A DNA stretch of 6,776 bases from positions 1-6,776 of the forward strand of contig JAJYLU010000102.1 in NCBI GenBank assembly GCA_021787505.1, in the 5' to 3' direction. Under the pieces are notes generated by a model. That model was not told where the DNA came from. It saw only the letters and a program-made list of their open reading frames with translations, and ran no database searches. The first letter of the stretch is position 1. Every line of letters begins with the position of its first letter. A program made the translations under genes and the position numbers. Shown here one piece after another: positions 1-5,293 of the stretch. The stretch comes from Nitrospirota bacterium (GTDB taxonomy: Bacteria; Nitrospirota; Thermodesulfovibrionia; Thermodesulfovibrionales; UBA6898).

Positions 1-47
1 AAAAAAATAAATGATCTATACCGAAATAGGAAGGCTGGAGCAGACCA

Positions 48-716
48 CTATTTCCCCCCGGTAACGAAACTCCTCAGTTCCAGGGAATCTTCAGGGGCTG
101 CATTAACGAACGTCACCCCGTAGAAGGCGACGCTGTCATGTCTGATATCAGTTCTGCGAATGACCTTTGCTTTCAGGAAAAGCCTCCTCCTGGTGGCGGG
201 GTTAACAAAATTGACCATGATCTTATGACCTACAGGAAAGTCCGCGTTGCTCTTGAATGCCATGCCGTTTTCGCTAAAATCGATGGAGGTTCCCGTATAC
301 TTTATGTTGTCATCTGAGGATTGTATCGTAATCACCATCTGCAGCACGCGGCGAGGCGGGACCTTAAGATATCTTGATACGGTGGAGAGAAATTTCAATT
401 TGTTAACCGGTAGTTCGAAAGAGGTGGTCCCGTGGATGATATCCTTGAGCGGGCTCGCCTCCGAGGCACTGAACGGCAGGCAGACTATCAACGGGATACG
501 GGAAAAGGAGTTCGATTTGCAGAGGGTCTCCATGTCCCTCCTGAAGTAGTCCAGGTTTCTCTGCGCGAGCAATATTACCAGATCGCTTGTCCCTCCGGCG
601 GATAATGCGTCGCCGACCGAGTTGAATACCGAATAATCTCCGCTGATATCGGAAAGATGCGACTTTACTGTCCTCAGTCCGTCCGGAATATTCTCTATCA
701 CATGAATTTTTTTCAT
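48..716 (-). CDS. Degenerate receiver-PilZ domain protein
   Basis: Probable c-di-GMP-linked regulator of 222 residues, in the cytoplasm (no signal peptide or membrane helix). Residues 3-117 have the beta/alpha pattern of a response-regulator receiver (KKIHVIEN at the start, SDLVILL at 44-50, SFELPVNKL at 99-107). However, the phospho-acceptor Asp is replaced by a hydrophobic residue and the conserved Lys of the KP motif by Leu, so it is probably not phosphorylated. Residues 119-215 look like a PilZ domain. The DxSxxG motif is intact (D146, S148, G151), but the preceding RxxxR motif reads R122-R-V-L-Q126, so the second arginine is lost. Start choice: the frame is open up to a GTG at 782, but that codon lies inside the spacer of a good sigma-70-like promoter (767-795). 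The ATG at 716, just before the receiver fold, is therefore preferred. Neither start has a clear Shine-Dalgarno sequence. Domain calls are by eye; the target is unknown. Confidence 0.75.
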   Translation of the reverse strand: MKKIHVIENIPDGLRTVKSHLSDISGDYSVFNSVGDALSAGGTSDLVILLAQRNLDYFRRDMETLCKSNSFSRIPLIVCLPFSASEASPLKDIIHGTTSFELPVNKLKFLSTVSRYLKVPPRRVLQMVITIQSSDDNIKYTGTSIDFSENGMAFKSNADFPVGHKIMVNFVNPATRRRLFLKAKVIRRTDIRHDSVAFYGVTFVNAAPEDSLELRSFVTGGK

Positions 717-766
717 GGGTAATTTCGACGCCAGAACAGGGGGAATCGCACTAAAGTTGCTGAAGT

Positions 767-795
767 AATCTACACTTTTCACTACGGTATGTCAA
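767..795 (-). promoter_or_regulatory. Sigma-70-like promoter of the PilZ gene
   Basis: On the minus strand there is a perfect -35 box TTGACA (790-795), a 17-nt spacer, then TAGATT (767-772), which matches TATAAT at four of six positions. Transcription would begin near 760, giving a leader of about 44 nt before the ATG at 716. The upstream GTG at 782 would not be in the transcript. Confidence 0.5.
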
Positions 796-870
796 TGGCA
801 GCGAAGAGGAGAACGGAGGGTATGCTGACATGTATCGCAGGGTAGAGATGTACGCCAATTTTGCCTTGAC

Positions 871-938
871 AGAGGAGCACAAAAGGAGTAGTGTGTAACA
901 AAAGAGCGAGTCTAAAATGGTGGTGGTCTTGCTCCTCT
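871..938. repeat. 9-bp perfect inverted repeat, 50-nt spacer
   Basis: AGAGGAGCA (871-879) pairs exactly with TGCTCCTCT (930-938). The similarity continues imperfectly outward: GCCTTGACA before the left arm resembles GCCCTGGCAA read on the opposite strand beyond the right arm. It could be the base of a folded RNA or the remnant ends of a small element. No transposase and no flanking target duplication are visible. Confidence 0.4.
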
Positions 939-1228
939 TTGCCAGGGCTCATGATATAAGGCGCAAGCCGAAAGTCGAATGACTTAGTCGTGAGATGATT
1001 AATCTCTGTGAGATACCGGCGGAAAGGAACAGGCTCCACCTTTTTTTGTTTGCGGAGTAGTTCGTGACCCTGCCAGGCCCTCTTACCACGAGAATACTTT
1101 CCTGATTACGATTACGAGCTCATCGCACTTATACTTACTGCATCTTTCCTGACCCCCCCGGCCGGAGCCGATTCGACATGTATCCATTTGCCGTCGTCCC
1201 GGGCCGGGGTTATAAAGCTCTTGATCTT

Positions 1229-1261
1229 ACCGTGGGGGGGCCTGAAAGACGCCCGCACGGT
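1229..1261 (-). terminator. Hairpin after the cytochrome stop codon
   Basis: Starting five bases after the cytochrome stop codon, ACCGTG (minus strand) pairs with CACGGT across the stem base. An inner GGGC/GCCC stem and a loop of about nine bases follow, with a small asymmetric bulge. No U-tract follows on either strand, so it may be a transcript-stabilising 3' stem rather than a true intrinsic terminator. Confidence 0.35.
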
Positions 1262-1265
1262 GCGA

Positions 1266-1595
1266 TTATTTGAAGGTCTTCATTACATATTCCGCGATCT
1301 CTTTCGCGTCCTTGTCCGAGATTGTCTTCTTATCGAATTTCGTCATGCCGGGCCCGGGATTTCTCATCTTCCCCACAATGTCTTTGGCCGTTTTCACGCC
1401 GTGAGTTTCGCGGTCTTTCTGATGAAGGGTGAACGCCGGGTTAATAATGTTCCCTCCGTCCGGATGGCAGGGGGAGCAATTCTGCATAAAGAGCATCTCG
1501 CCCCTGTTCTTCTTGCCGTCCTCCTTAGCCCAACCGGCGGTGATTAAGAGAGAGAGAAACGCCGCTGCAAAAAGCAGTACAACAGTCTTCTTCAT
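1266..1595 (-). CDS. Exported mono-heme class I cytochrome c
   Basis: A 109-residue periplasmic electron carrier. Residues 1-23 form a classical signal peptide (MKK, hydrophobic core, cleavage likely after AGWA). There is no lipobox cysteine, so it should be soluble. The single heme site is C40-S-P-C43-H44, followed by PDGGNIINP, and the likely distal axial ligand is M84 in NPGPGMTKFD. A C-terminal amphipathic helix (DAKEIAEYVMKTF) completes the small class I / c6-like fold. It recalls small mono-heme cytochromes such as OmcF in Geobacter, but that resemblance is from memory. Start: the ATG at 1595 has AAGGAG six bases upstream. The ATG two codons earlier abuts that site, and the frame upstream of it carries no signal sequence. 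The gene lies 172 bases downstream of the CHRD gene on the same strand, so co-transcription is possible but unproven. Redox partners are not encoded nearby. Confidence 0.9.
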   Translation of the reverse strand: MKKTVVLLFAAAFLSLLITAGWAKEDGKKNRGEMLFMQNCSPCHPDGGNIINPAFTLHQKDRETHGVKTAKDIVGKMRNPGPGMTKFDKKTISDKDAKEIAEYVMKTFK

Positions 1596-1641
1596 GCCCA
1601 TCTCCTTTCGAAACAAGATTTGATTTGCGATACGCGAGTGC

Positions 1642-1669
1642 AACATAAGAGGCTTAATCCCAATTCCAA
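1642..1669 (-). promoter_or_regulatory. Weak promoter candidate for the cytochrome gene
   Basis: On the minus strand TTGGAA (1664-1669), a 16-nt spacer and TATGTT (1642-1647) each match the sigma-70 boxes at four of six positions. The predicted leader is about 40 nt. The site is weak; read-through from the CHRD gene is the alternative. Confidence 0.25.
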
Positions 1670-1767
1670 AATTCCTCATACCGGTCGGGGGGTCCCTCAT
1701 GGTCCATAATCCCCGGCTCCTTCTCCCGTCCCCATCGATCCGATCCAGCCTCGTTTTTTCGTTGGGT

Positions 1768-2244
1768 TCACTGAATTTGTCCCCGGATTTCCCCGTCAGG
1801 ATATTTTTCTGTATGCACGTTCACATACGCGTCTCCCCTGTTAATCATCTCCACGAGCGACCCGAATGGTTTTCCCTTGAGCGGACCGACCATCCGGTCG
1901 GGAGTGATTGTGCCTTCCGCGAGGACTCCGCTGAATTTGCCGGGCTTCGCCGGACCGGTGAAGAGAAGAACCATAGGCGGGCCGTTTCGCGTTTTCGTAC
2001 CTTCATGAATATGCGCTGCGGTCACATTTTCGATGTCGTGAACCGTGAGCGTGTATTCCATCTTGCCGTCATCGCCGAGGTGAAAAACTGCCTGCCCCGT
2101 TGCCGCGGTCCTCACGGCGGGGATTACCTGCATTCCCCCGAGCTCCGCCTTAAAGCTCTTCACCGCTTTTTCGGCGGCAACGCCGATGGAAGAAAGAAAT
2201 ACGACCACTGCAAAGAATAATAGATAGGCCCTGAACTTTTTCAT
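1768..2244 (-). CDS. Exported CHRD-domain protein
   Basis: A 158-residue protein with a signal peptide (MKKFRAY, hydrophobic core to residue 22, cleavage probably after VAA at 24), so periplasmic or exported. The remainder is a single CHRD (chordin-type) domain. It begins FKAELGGMQVIPAV at about 31-44 and contains the family hallmark AHIHEG (77-82). It ends with the typical NVHTEKYPDGEIRGQI (142-157). The histidines H78, H80 and H144 are characteristic; bacterial CHRD proteins are widespread but their molecular role is poorly defined, and metal binding is only a suggestion. Start: the ATG at 2244 has a strong AAGGAGG five bases upstream. It is transcribed away from the sigma-54 activator gene, whose stop codon is 245 bases upstream. 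The intervening region holds a nested repeat (2365-2419) that may control it. Confidence 0.9.
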   Translation of the reverse strand: MKKFRAYLLFFAVVVFLSSIGVAAEKAVKSFKAELGGMQVIPAVRTAATGQAVFHLGDDGKMEYTLTVHDIENVTAAHIHEGTKTRNGPPMVLLFTGPAKPGKFSGVLAEGTITPDRMVGPLKGKPFGSLVEMINRGDAYVNVHTEKYPDGEIRGQIQ

Positions 2245-2294
2245 CGCGCCCTCCTTTGTTAGTTACCGGTGGAAACTGGTTTGCCTCTAACTAC

Positions 2295-2323
2295 TTCTTA
2301 TCACAGAATCCGGGAGGTTTCAA
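2295..2323 (-). promoter_or_regulatory. Promoter candidate for the CHRD gene
   Basis: On the minus strand TTGAAA (2318-2323) matches the -35 box at five of six positions. It is followed by a 17-nt spacer and TAAGAA (2295-2300), a poor -10 box. The predicted leader is about 44 nt. The weak -10 is what one would expect of an activator-dependent promoter, and a repeat pair lies about 70 bases upstream. Confidence 0.3.
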
Positions 2324-2364
2324 CAAACATTTTAGCAGGAAAGGAAAAGAATACGCAGCGCACT

Positions 2365-2419
2365 CACCATTGCATTAATATGACTTTTCCATACGTCTCC
2401 ATACGTCTTTGCAATGGTG
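2365..2419. repeat. Inverted repeat enclosing a 10-bp tandem repeat
   Basis: CACCATTGCA (2365-2374) is the exact reverse complement of TGCAATGGTG (2410-2419). Inside the 35-base loop, CCATACGTCT occurs twice without a gap (2389-2398 and 2399-2408). A 10-bp step puts both copies on nearly the same face of DNA, as for a cooperative regulator. The site lies about 100-120 bases upstream of the predicted CHRD start of transcription and about 70 bases downstream of the activator's stop codon. It could be an operator, or a stem ending the activator transcript, although there is no U-tract. Confidence 0.6.
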
Positions 2420-2489
2420 CCTATGCGGAAGGGAAGGCAGGGAATGAAGTGATTTATGAACGACCCGGTCGCATGAGCGGGAAGGGCCG

Positions 2490-3839
2490 TCAGTCGAGCT
2501 TAAGTTCTTTGAGTCTCTTCCAGAGCGTGACCCTGCTGATCCCAAGGTGCTTCGCGGTGAGCGTCTTGTTGCCTTTAAACATCGCAAGTGCGGACTTGAT
2601 GTTGTCCTCGGGGTCTCCCTGCTGGTTTCCGTTGGTTTCTTCTTTCTTGTTGACAAAGACGTAGTCCGGCAGATCCGATACCTCGATCGTATCTCCCTTG
2701 CAGGTGATCGCGCTGTGTTCGAGTGCATTGATGAGCTGTCTGACGTTTCCGGGCCAACTGTAGTTCTTGATCACTTCCACCGCTTGGGGGCTTATTCGCC
2801 GTATATCCTTATTATTGACAATAGCGATTTTTTTCAGGTAATGGAAGGCGATGATGGGGACATCCTCGACCCTCTCGCGCAAAGGGGGAACGTTGATGAA
2901 GATCGAATTGACCCTGTAAAAGAGATCCTCGCGGAACTTATCGGGCACCAGGCCGTGAAGATCCTTGTTTGTAGCCGAAATGAGACGAATATTCACCGGG
3001 ATCGGCCTATGGTCTCCCACTCGTTCCACAACTTTTTCCTCGAGGACCCTCAGCAGTTTTGCCTGCATCAGCATCGGCATATCGCCGATCTCATCGAGAA
3101 AGATACTGCCGTCATTGGCCGCTTCAAACCGCCCTATCCTGTCGTTTACAGCGCCGGTAAAAGACCCCTTTCTATGGCCGAAAAGTTCGCTTTCGAGCAG
3201 ATGATCGTTCAGGGAGGCGCAGTTCATGGTGATGAAGGGGCCGTCTTTCCTCCTGCTCAGCTTATGGATCGCGTTTGCGACAAGGTTTTTTCCCGAACCG
3301 CTTTCACCGCAGATCAGCACAGGCGCTTCGCTCATTGCAGCGTTCCTGATCTGCTCGTAGAGTTTCGTCATCGCCGGGCTTTTCCCCAGCAGCCCCATAA
3401 ACCAGTACTCCTGCCTCAGTTCCTGCTTGAGTTCCTCGATTTCCAGTTCTTTCATATAAAGAGAGGTAATGTCCGTCATGGTTTCGACCGCGCCGACGAC
3501 TGTTTCGTCGCTATCCTTTAGTACAACTGCATTCTTCAGCAGATATACCGCCCGACCGTCGCTCGACCGTATCCGGCATTTCTTGTTGCAGACAGCCCCT
3601 GTCTTGAAAAGGTCGCAGCTCTTCTGTACTCCACTGTCGGTCAGGACAACGCAGGTGTCGCTGTCGAGCATGGTGCACTGCTTACCTATGACCTCGTCTT
3701 TGCGATAGCCGGTTATTTCTTCAGCAGCCTTATTGAAGAATAAAATATTCCCTTCGGCATCTACCACCATGAGACCGTCCCTCATTGTCTCGACGATCTG
3801 CGCCAGAAACCTTGGGTCTTGAAAAAATTGTTCAATCAT
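2490..3839 (-). CDS. PAS/AAA+/Fis sigma-54-dependent activator
   Basis: Bacterial enhancer-binding protein of 449 residues that remodels sigma-54 RNA polymerase. A PAS domain (about 10-124) opens with ETMRDGLMVVDAEGNILF. It carries five cysteines, C55, C63, C75, C84 and C88, and ends GAVETMTDIT. A short coiled linker (126-147) follows. The AAA+ domain (about 150-390) has Walker A GESGSGKN (178-185), the sigma-54 contact loop GSFTGA (225-230, the usual GAFTGA with a conservative Ala-to-Ser change), Walker B SIFLDE (245-250), sensor I ATNKDL, FREDLFYR (302-309) with the arginine fingers, and WPGNVRQL (362-369). The Fis-type helix-turn-helix is at 425-446. There is no receiver domain, so the PAS domain is presumably the input. 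The ATG at 3839 directly precedes the PAS fold, but no Shine-Dalgarno is visible. It is divergent from the stress protein operon, across a region with a sigma-54 promoter. That operon is therefore its likeliest target (inference). Confidence 0.95.
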   Translation of the reverse strand: MIEQFFQDPRFLAQIVETMRDGLMVVDAEGNILFFNKAAEEITGYRKDEVIGKQCTMLDSDTCVVLTDSGVQKSCDLFKTGAVCNKKCRIRSSDGRAVYLLKNAVVLKDSDETVVGAVETMTDITSLYMKELEIEELKQELRQEYWFMGLLGKSPAMTKLYEQIRNAAMSEAPVLICGESGSGKNLVANAIHKLSRRKDGPFITMNCASLNDHLLESELFGHRKGSFTGAVNDRIGRFEAANDGSIFLDEIGDMPMLMQAKLLRVLEEKVVERVGDHRPIPVNIRLISATNKDLHGLVPDKFREDLFYRVNSIFINVPPLRERVEDVPIIAFHYLKKIAIVNNKDIRRISPQAVEVIKNYSWPGNVRQLINALEHSAITCKGDTIEVSDLPDYVFVNKKEETNGNQQGDPEDNIKSALAMFKGNKTLTAKHLGISRVTLWKRLKELKLD

Positions 3840-3870
3840 TAATCAACATGTTCAACCATTAACAGTTAAC
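3831..3870. repeat. Imperfect 20-bp direct repeat at activator start
   Basis: TTCAATCATTAATCAACATG (3831-3850) and TTCAACCATTAACAGTTAAC (3851-3870) align head to tail, sharing TTCAAyCATTAA at their left ends. The first copy covers the activator's start codon and the second runs into the TTAAC cluster. It may extend the operator into the start region, or simply reflect local duplication. Confidence 0.4.
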
Positions 3871-3890
3871 GCGTTAAGTTGTTAATTAAC
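3859..3890. promoter_or_regulatory. TTAAC/GTTAA cluster, likely activator-binding site
   Basis: The segment contains overlapping palindromes: TTAACAGTTAA (3859-3869), TTAACGCGTTAA (3866-3877, perfect) and GTTAATTAAC (3881-3890, perfect). GTTAA starts at 3865, 3873 and 3881, an 8-bp step. The cluster lies 104 to 135 bases upstream of the -24 GG of the divergent sigma-54 promoter, a usual enhancer distance. It also sits just downstream of the activator's own predicted start of transcription, so binding could also repress the activator gene. Assignment to this activator is inference from position. Confidence 0.55.
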
Positions 3891-3901
3891 GCCCTTTACA
3901 T

Positions 3902-3931
3902 TTTCTACCATTTTAACAGAGGCATAGTCAA
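3902..3931 (-). promoter_or_regulatory. Sigma-70-like promoter of the activator gene
   Basis: On the minus strand TTGACT (3926-3931, five of six), an 18-nt spacer and TAGAAA (3902-3907, four of six). Transcription would start near 3895, about 56 bases before the ATG and directly before the TTAAC cluster. Confidence 0.4.
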
Positions 3932-3952
3932 CATAAAAATTGATTTGCCTTT

Positions 3953-3965
3953 TAACTAGTTGATA
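3953..3965 (-). promoter_or_regulatory. IHF-binding site consensus
   Basis: The plus strand reads TAACTAGTTGATA, whose complement matches the IHF core WATCAANNNNTTR at every fixed position. It lies in an AT-rich stretch between the TTAAC cluster and the -24/-12 element, centred about 60 bases upstream of the predicted start of transcription. This is the usual place for an IHF bend at sigma-54 promoters. Confidence 0.55.
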
Positions 3966-3992
3966 TTAAATAACTTAAATTTTTTTTTGGGC

Positions 3993-4008
3993 AGGCATGA
4001 AAAGTGCT
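3993..4008 (+). promoter_or_regulatory. Sigma-54 (-24/-12) promoter of the stress operon
   Basis: AGGCATGAAAAGTGCT fits TGGCAYRNNNNTTGCW with two mismatches, at the first position and at the first T of TTGC. The invariant GG (3994-3995) and GC (4006-4007) have exactly ten bases between them. Transcription would start near 4019, leaving a leader of about 58 bases before the first stress protein gene. Confidence 0.65.
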
Positions 4009-4023
4009 CATATAGAGTTGTGA

Positions 4024-4042
4024 ATTGCAATAGGACAATTGT
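4024..4042 (+). repeat. Two 8-bp palindromes in the operon leader
   Basis: ATTGCAAT (4024-4031) and ACAATTGT (4035-4042) are perfect palindromes whose centres are 11 bases apart, about one helical turn. They lie just after the predicted start of transcription, where a repressor could act. They may also be chance in AT-rich DNA. Confidence 0.25.
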
Positions 4043-4076
4043 AAATAGCAACAGAAGTAAACAGGAAGGGGGAAAG

Positions 4077-4661
4077 ATGAAAAAGGTATTGATTGCGGTA
4101 GACGACACGAAGGGTTCAAAAGCCGTCTTATCGACCTTCTTCAACCTGGTCAATCCGGTGCAGGAAGTAGTACTGCTGAATGTCGAGAGGCTCGAGGGGG
4201 AGTCGCTGATGATCGACATGCTCGGGGATGCCGAACTTTCGACACTCCGGGAGATGGTGAAAGACACCGAACATAAAAAGGCGCTCGATGCCCGTGCCGG
4301 CAGGATACTTGATTTTTATCGCAAAGAGATAGAAGAGAGTTGCAGGGCGAGCGTGAAAACAGTGATACGAGAAGGTATTCCGGCAGAAGAAATCCTCAAG
4401 GCGGCCGATGAGGAAGGCGCCGAGCTTATCATTCTGGGCCAAAGCAAACAGAAGGTTTTCGGCAGACTGGTCGGCGGCAATGTTGCAAAGGACGTTCAGC
4501 AGCAGGGCAAAGTGCCCGTTCTGATCGCGAAGGCAGGCATGATGTGCGAGGAGCCCTATAGCTGGCGGGATGCATATGCTGCGGTCACGATAACCACGGC
4601 AATTATTTTTTGTATGTTTCTTTTGGGGGTGATCCTCGAAAAAGGATCATTCTTACATTAA
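4077..4661 (+). CDS. Universal stress protein with C-terminal membrane helix
   Basis: First of three UspA-fold paralogues, 194 residues against about 140-150 for a minimal Usp. The fold opens MKKVLIAVDD, with D9/D10 at the usual nucleotide site. It shares with its neighbours the signature LEGxSxMxxMLGxAE (39-53) and ends with a VPVLIAK strand (146-152). The nucleotide-binding G-2X-G-9X-G(S/T) motif is damaged: G121 and G134 remain, but the second glycine is K124 and the S/T is N135, so ATP binding is doubtful. After a linker (PYSWRDAYAAV), residues 168-186 form a hydrophobic helix ending GVILEKGSFLH. This predicts a tail-anchored protein with the Usp domain in the cytoplasm. The ATG at 4077 follows a purine-rich AGGAAGGGGG. 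An in-frame TTG at 3960 is rejected because the sigma-54 promoter would lie within the coding region. It is the first gene of the operon, 34 bases before the next. Confidence 0.9.
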   Translation: MKKVLIAVDDTKGSKAVLSTFFNLVNPVQEVVLLNVERLEGESLMIDMLGDAELSTLREMVKDTEHKKALDARAGRILDFYRKEIEESCRASVKTVIREGIPAEEILKAADEEGAELIILGQSKQKVFGRLVGGNVAKDVQQQGKVPVLIAKAGMMCEEPYSWRDAYAAVTITTAIIFCMFLLGVILEKGSFLH

Positions 4662-4695
4662 CCCGTAGGACTCAGGAAGTAAAGGAGAGATAGAC

Positions 4696-5205
4696 ATGAA
4701 AAAAGTATTGATTGCGGTAGACGACACGAACGGTTCCAAGGCAGTATTATCCGTTTTCCACAACTTGGTCCGGCCGCCTGAAGAAGTGGTGCTTCTCCAC
4801 GTCGAAAGGCTGGAAGGCAAATCCATGATGATCGATATGCTCGGCGAAGCCGAATTATCAACGTTGAAGGAATCATTAAAAGGCACGGAATACAAGGAGC
4901 AGCTCGACAAGAGGGCGCAGCAGATCCTGACCCATTACCGGAAGGCACTGGAAGACGGAGGGCTGATCAGGGTAAAGACCATTTTACGCGAGGGCATCCC
5001 CTCTGAGGAAATCTGCAAGGTTGCAGAAGCGGAGAATGTGGACCTCATCGTCGTCGGCAGCAACGAAAAGAGGGGCTTCGACAGGCTTGTCGCAGGATGT
5101 GTCAGCAAGGATGTCGAAAGGAATGCTTCGGTCCCGGTGATCATCGGGAAATGTGACGCACGTGAAAAGGCGTTGGAGGTGAAGGAGGCAGCGGCAACGG
5201 CGTAG
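4696..5205 (+). CDS. Universal stress protein, second paralogue
   Basis: A soluble UspA-fold protein of 169 residues, with MKKVLIAVDDTNGSKAVLS at the N-terminus and the shared LEGKSMMIDMLGEAE signature at 39-53. In the nucleotide-binding loop G121, G127 and G134 are kept, but the second motif glycine is E124 and the usual Ser/Thr is C135, so nucleotide binding is uncertain. The tail after VPVIIGK (146-152) is a short charged and Ala-rich stretch with no membrane helix. The ATG at 4696 has AAAGGAGAG at good spacing. Its first 36 coding bases are almost identical to those of the upstream paralogue, including silent positions, while the rest has diverged. It probably forms dimers with itself or the sister proteins (family knowledge). 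The ligand and partner are unknown. Confidence 0.9.
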   Translation: MKKVLIAVDDTNGSKAVLSVFHNLVRPPEEVVLLHVERLEGKSMMIDMLGEAELSTLKESLKGTEYKEQLDKRAQQILTHYRKALEDGGLIRVKTILREGIPSEEICKVAEAENVDLIVVGSNEKRGFDRLVAGCVSKDVERNASVPVIIGKCDAREKALEVKEAAATA

Positions 5206-5293
5206 CCCGGGCAGTCGTCGAAAACCGGTTATTCTCTTATGAAATAAAGTAGTTGGACTTTCAGACAGAAAAACATTCAAAAGAGGAGGAGAC

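Larger units (their letters stand above)
796..1265. other. Long stretch without a convincing gene
   Basis: Apart from the promoter at its left edge, I see no supported gene here. A minus-strand open frame of 85 codons (782-1039) has a GTG start, no ribosome binding site and no recognisable protein pattern, and it runs over the PilZ promoter. A second, shorter minus-strand open frame ending at 1112 has no start signal. The stretch holds a 9-bp inverted repeat (871-938), a seven-C run (1153-1159), a seven-G run (1234-1240), a T7 run at 1041-1047 with no strong stem before it, and a hairpin (1229-1261). I could not match any riboswitch or known RNA consensus. Confidence 0.5.

Noticed and set aside
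717..782. N-terminal extension of the PilZ protein from a GTG at 782
   Set aside because: The GTG lies between the -35 and -10 boxes of the likely promoter, has no ribosome binding site, and the extra 22 residues precede the normal receiver start.
782..1039. Minus-strand open frame of 85 codons with GTG start
   Set aside because: No Shine-Dalgarno, no recognisable pattern, and it covers the PilZ promoter. Composition looks like translated noncoding DNA.
940..1040. Riboswitch-like segment with small hairpins (AAGTC-GAAT-GACTT and GAGAT-GATTA-ATCTC)
   Set aside because: I compared it by eye with c-di-GMP, TPP, cobalamin, fluoride and molybdenum-cofactor consensus elements; none fits, and the hairpins are short.
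1030..1047. T-run at 1041-1047 as a plus-strand intrinsic terminator
   Set aside because: No stable stem precedes it and no plus-strand gene ends nearby.
1112..1259. Minus-strand open frame of about 48 codons after the cytochrome, containing DDGKWIHVESAP
   Set aside because: It reads somewhat protein-like but its only start is a GTG without a ribosome binding site inside the post-stop hairpin. Two seven-base homopolymers in it could hide a frameshift, but I cannot identify any parent gene.
2353..2369. Possible sigma-54 promoter for the CHRD gene (minus strand GG-N10-GC)
   Set aside because: Only the GG, the GC and a few flanking bases fit. The -24 side reads TGGTGA instead of TGGCAC, it overlaps the inverted repeat, and it would give a very long leader.
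3960..4076. TTG-initiated extension of the first Usp
   Set aside because: It would place the IHF site edge and the sigma-54 promoter inside the coding region. The ATG at 4077 has a strong ribosome binding site and matches its paralogues' starts.
5206..5293. Separate promoter or terminator between the second and third Usp genes
   Set aside because: GCCCGGGC is a perfect palindrome but has no loop or U-tract, and no -35/-10 or -24/-12 pair with proper spacing is visible.
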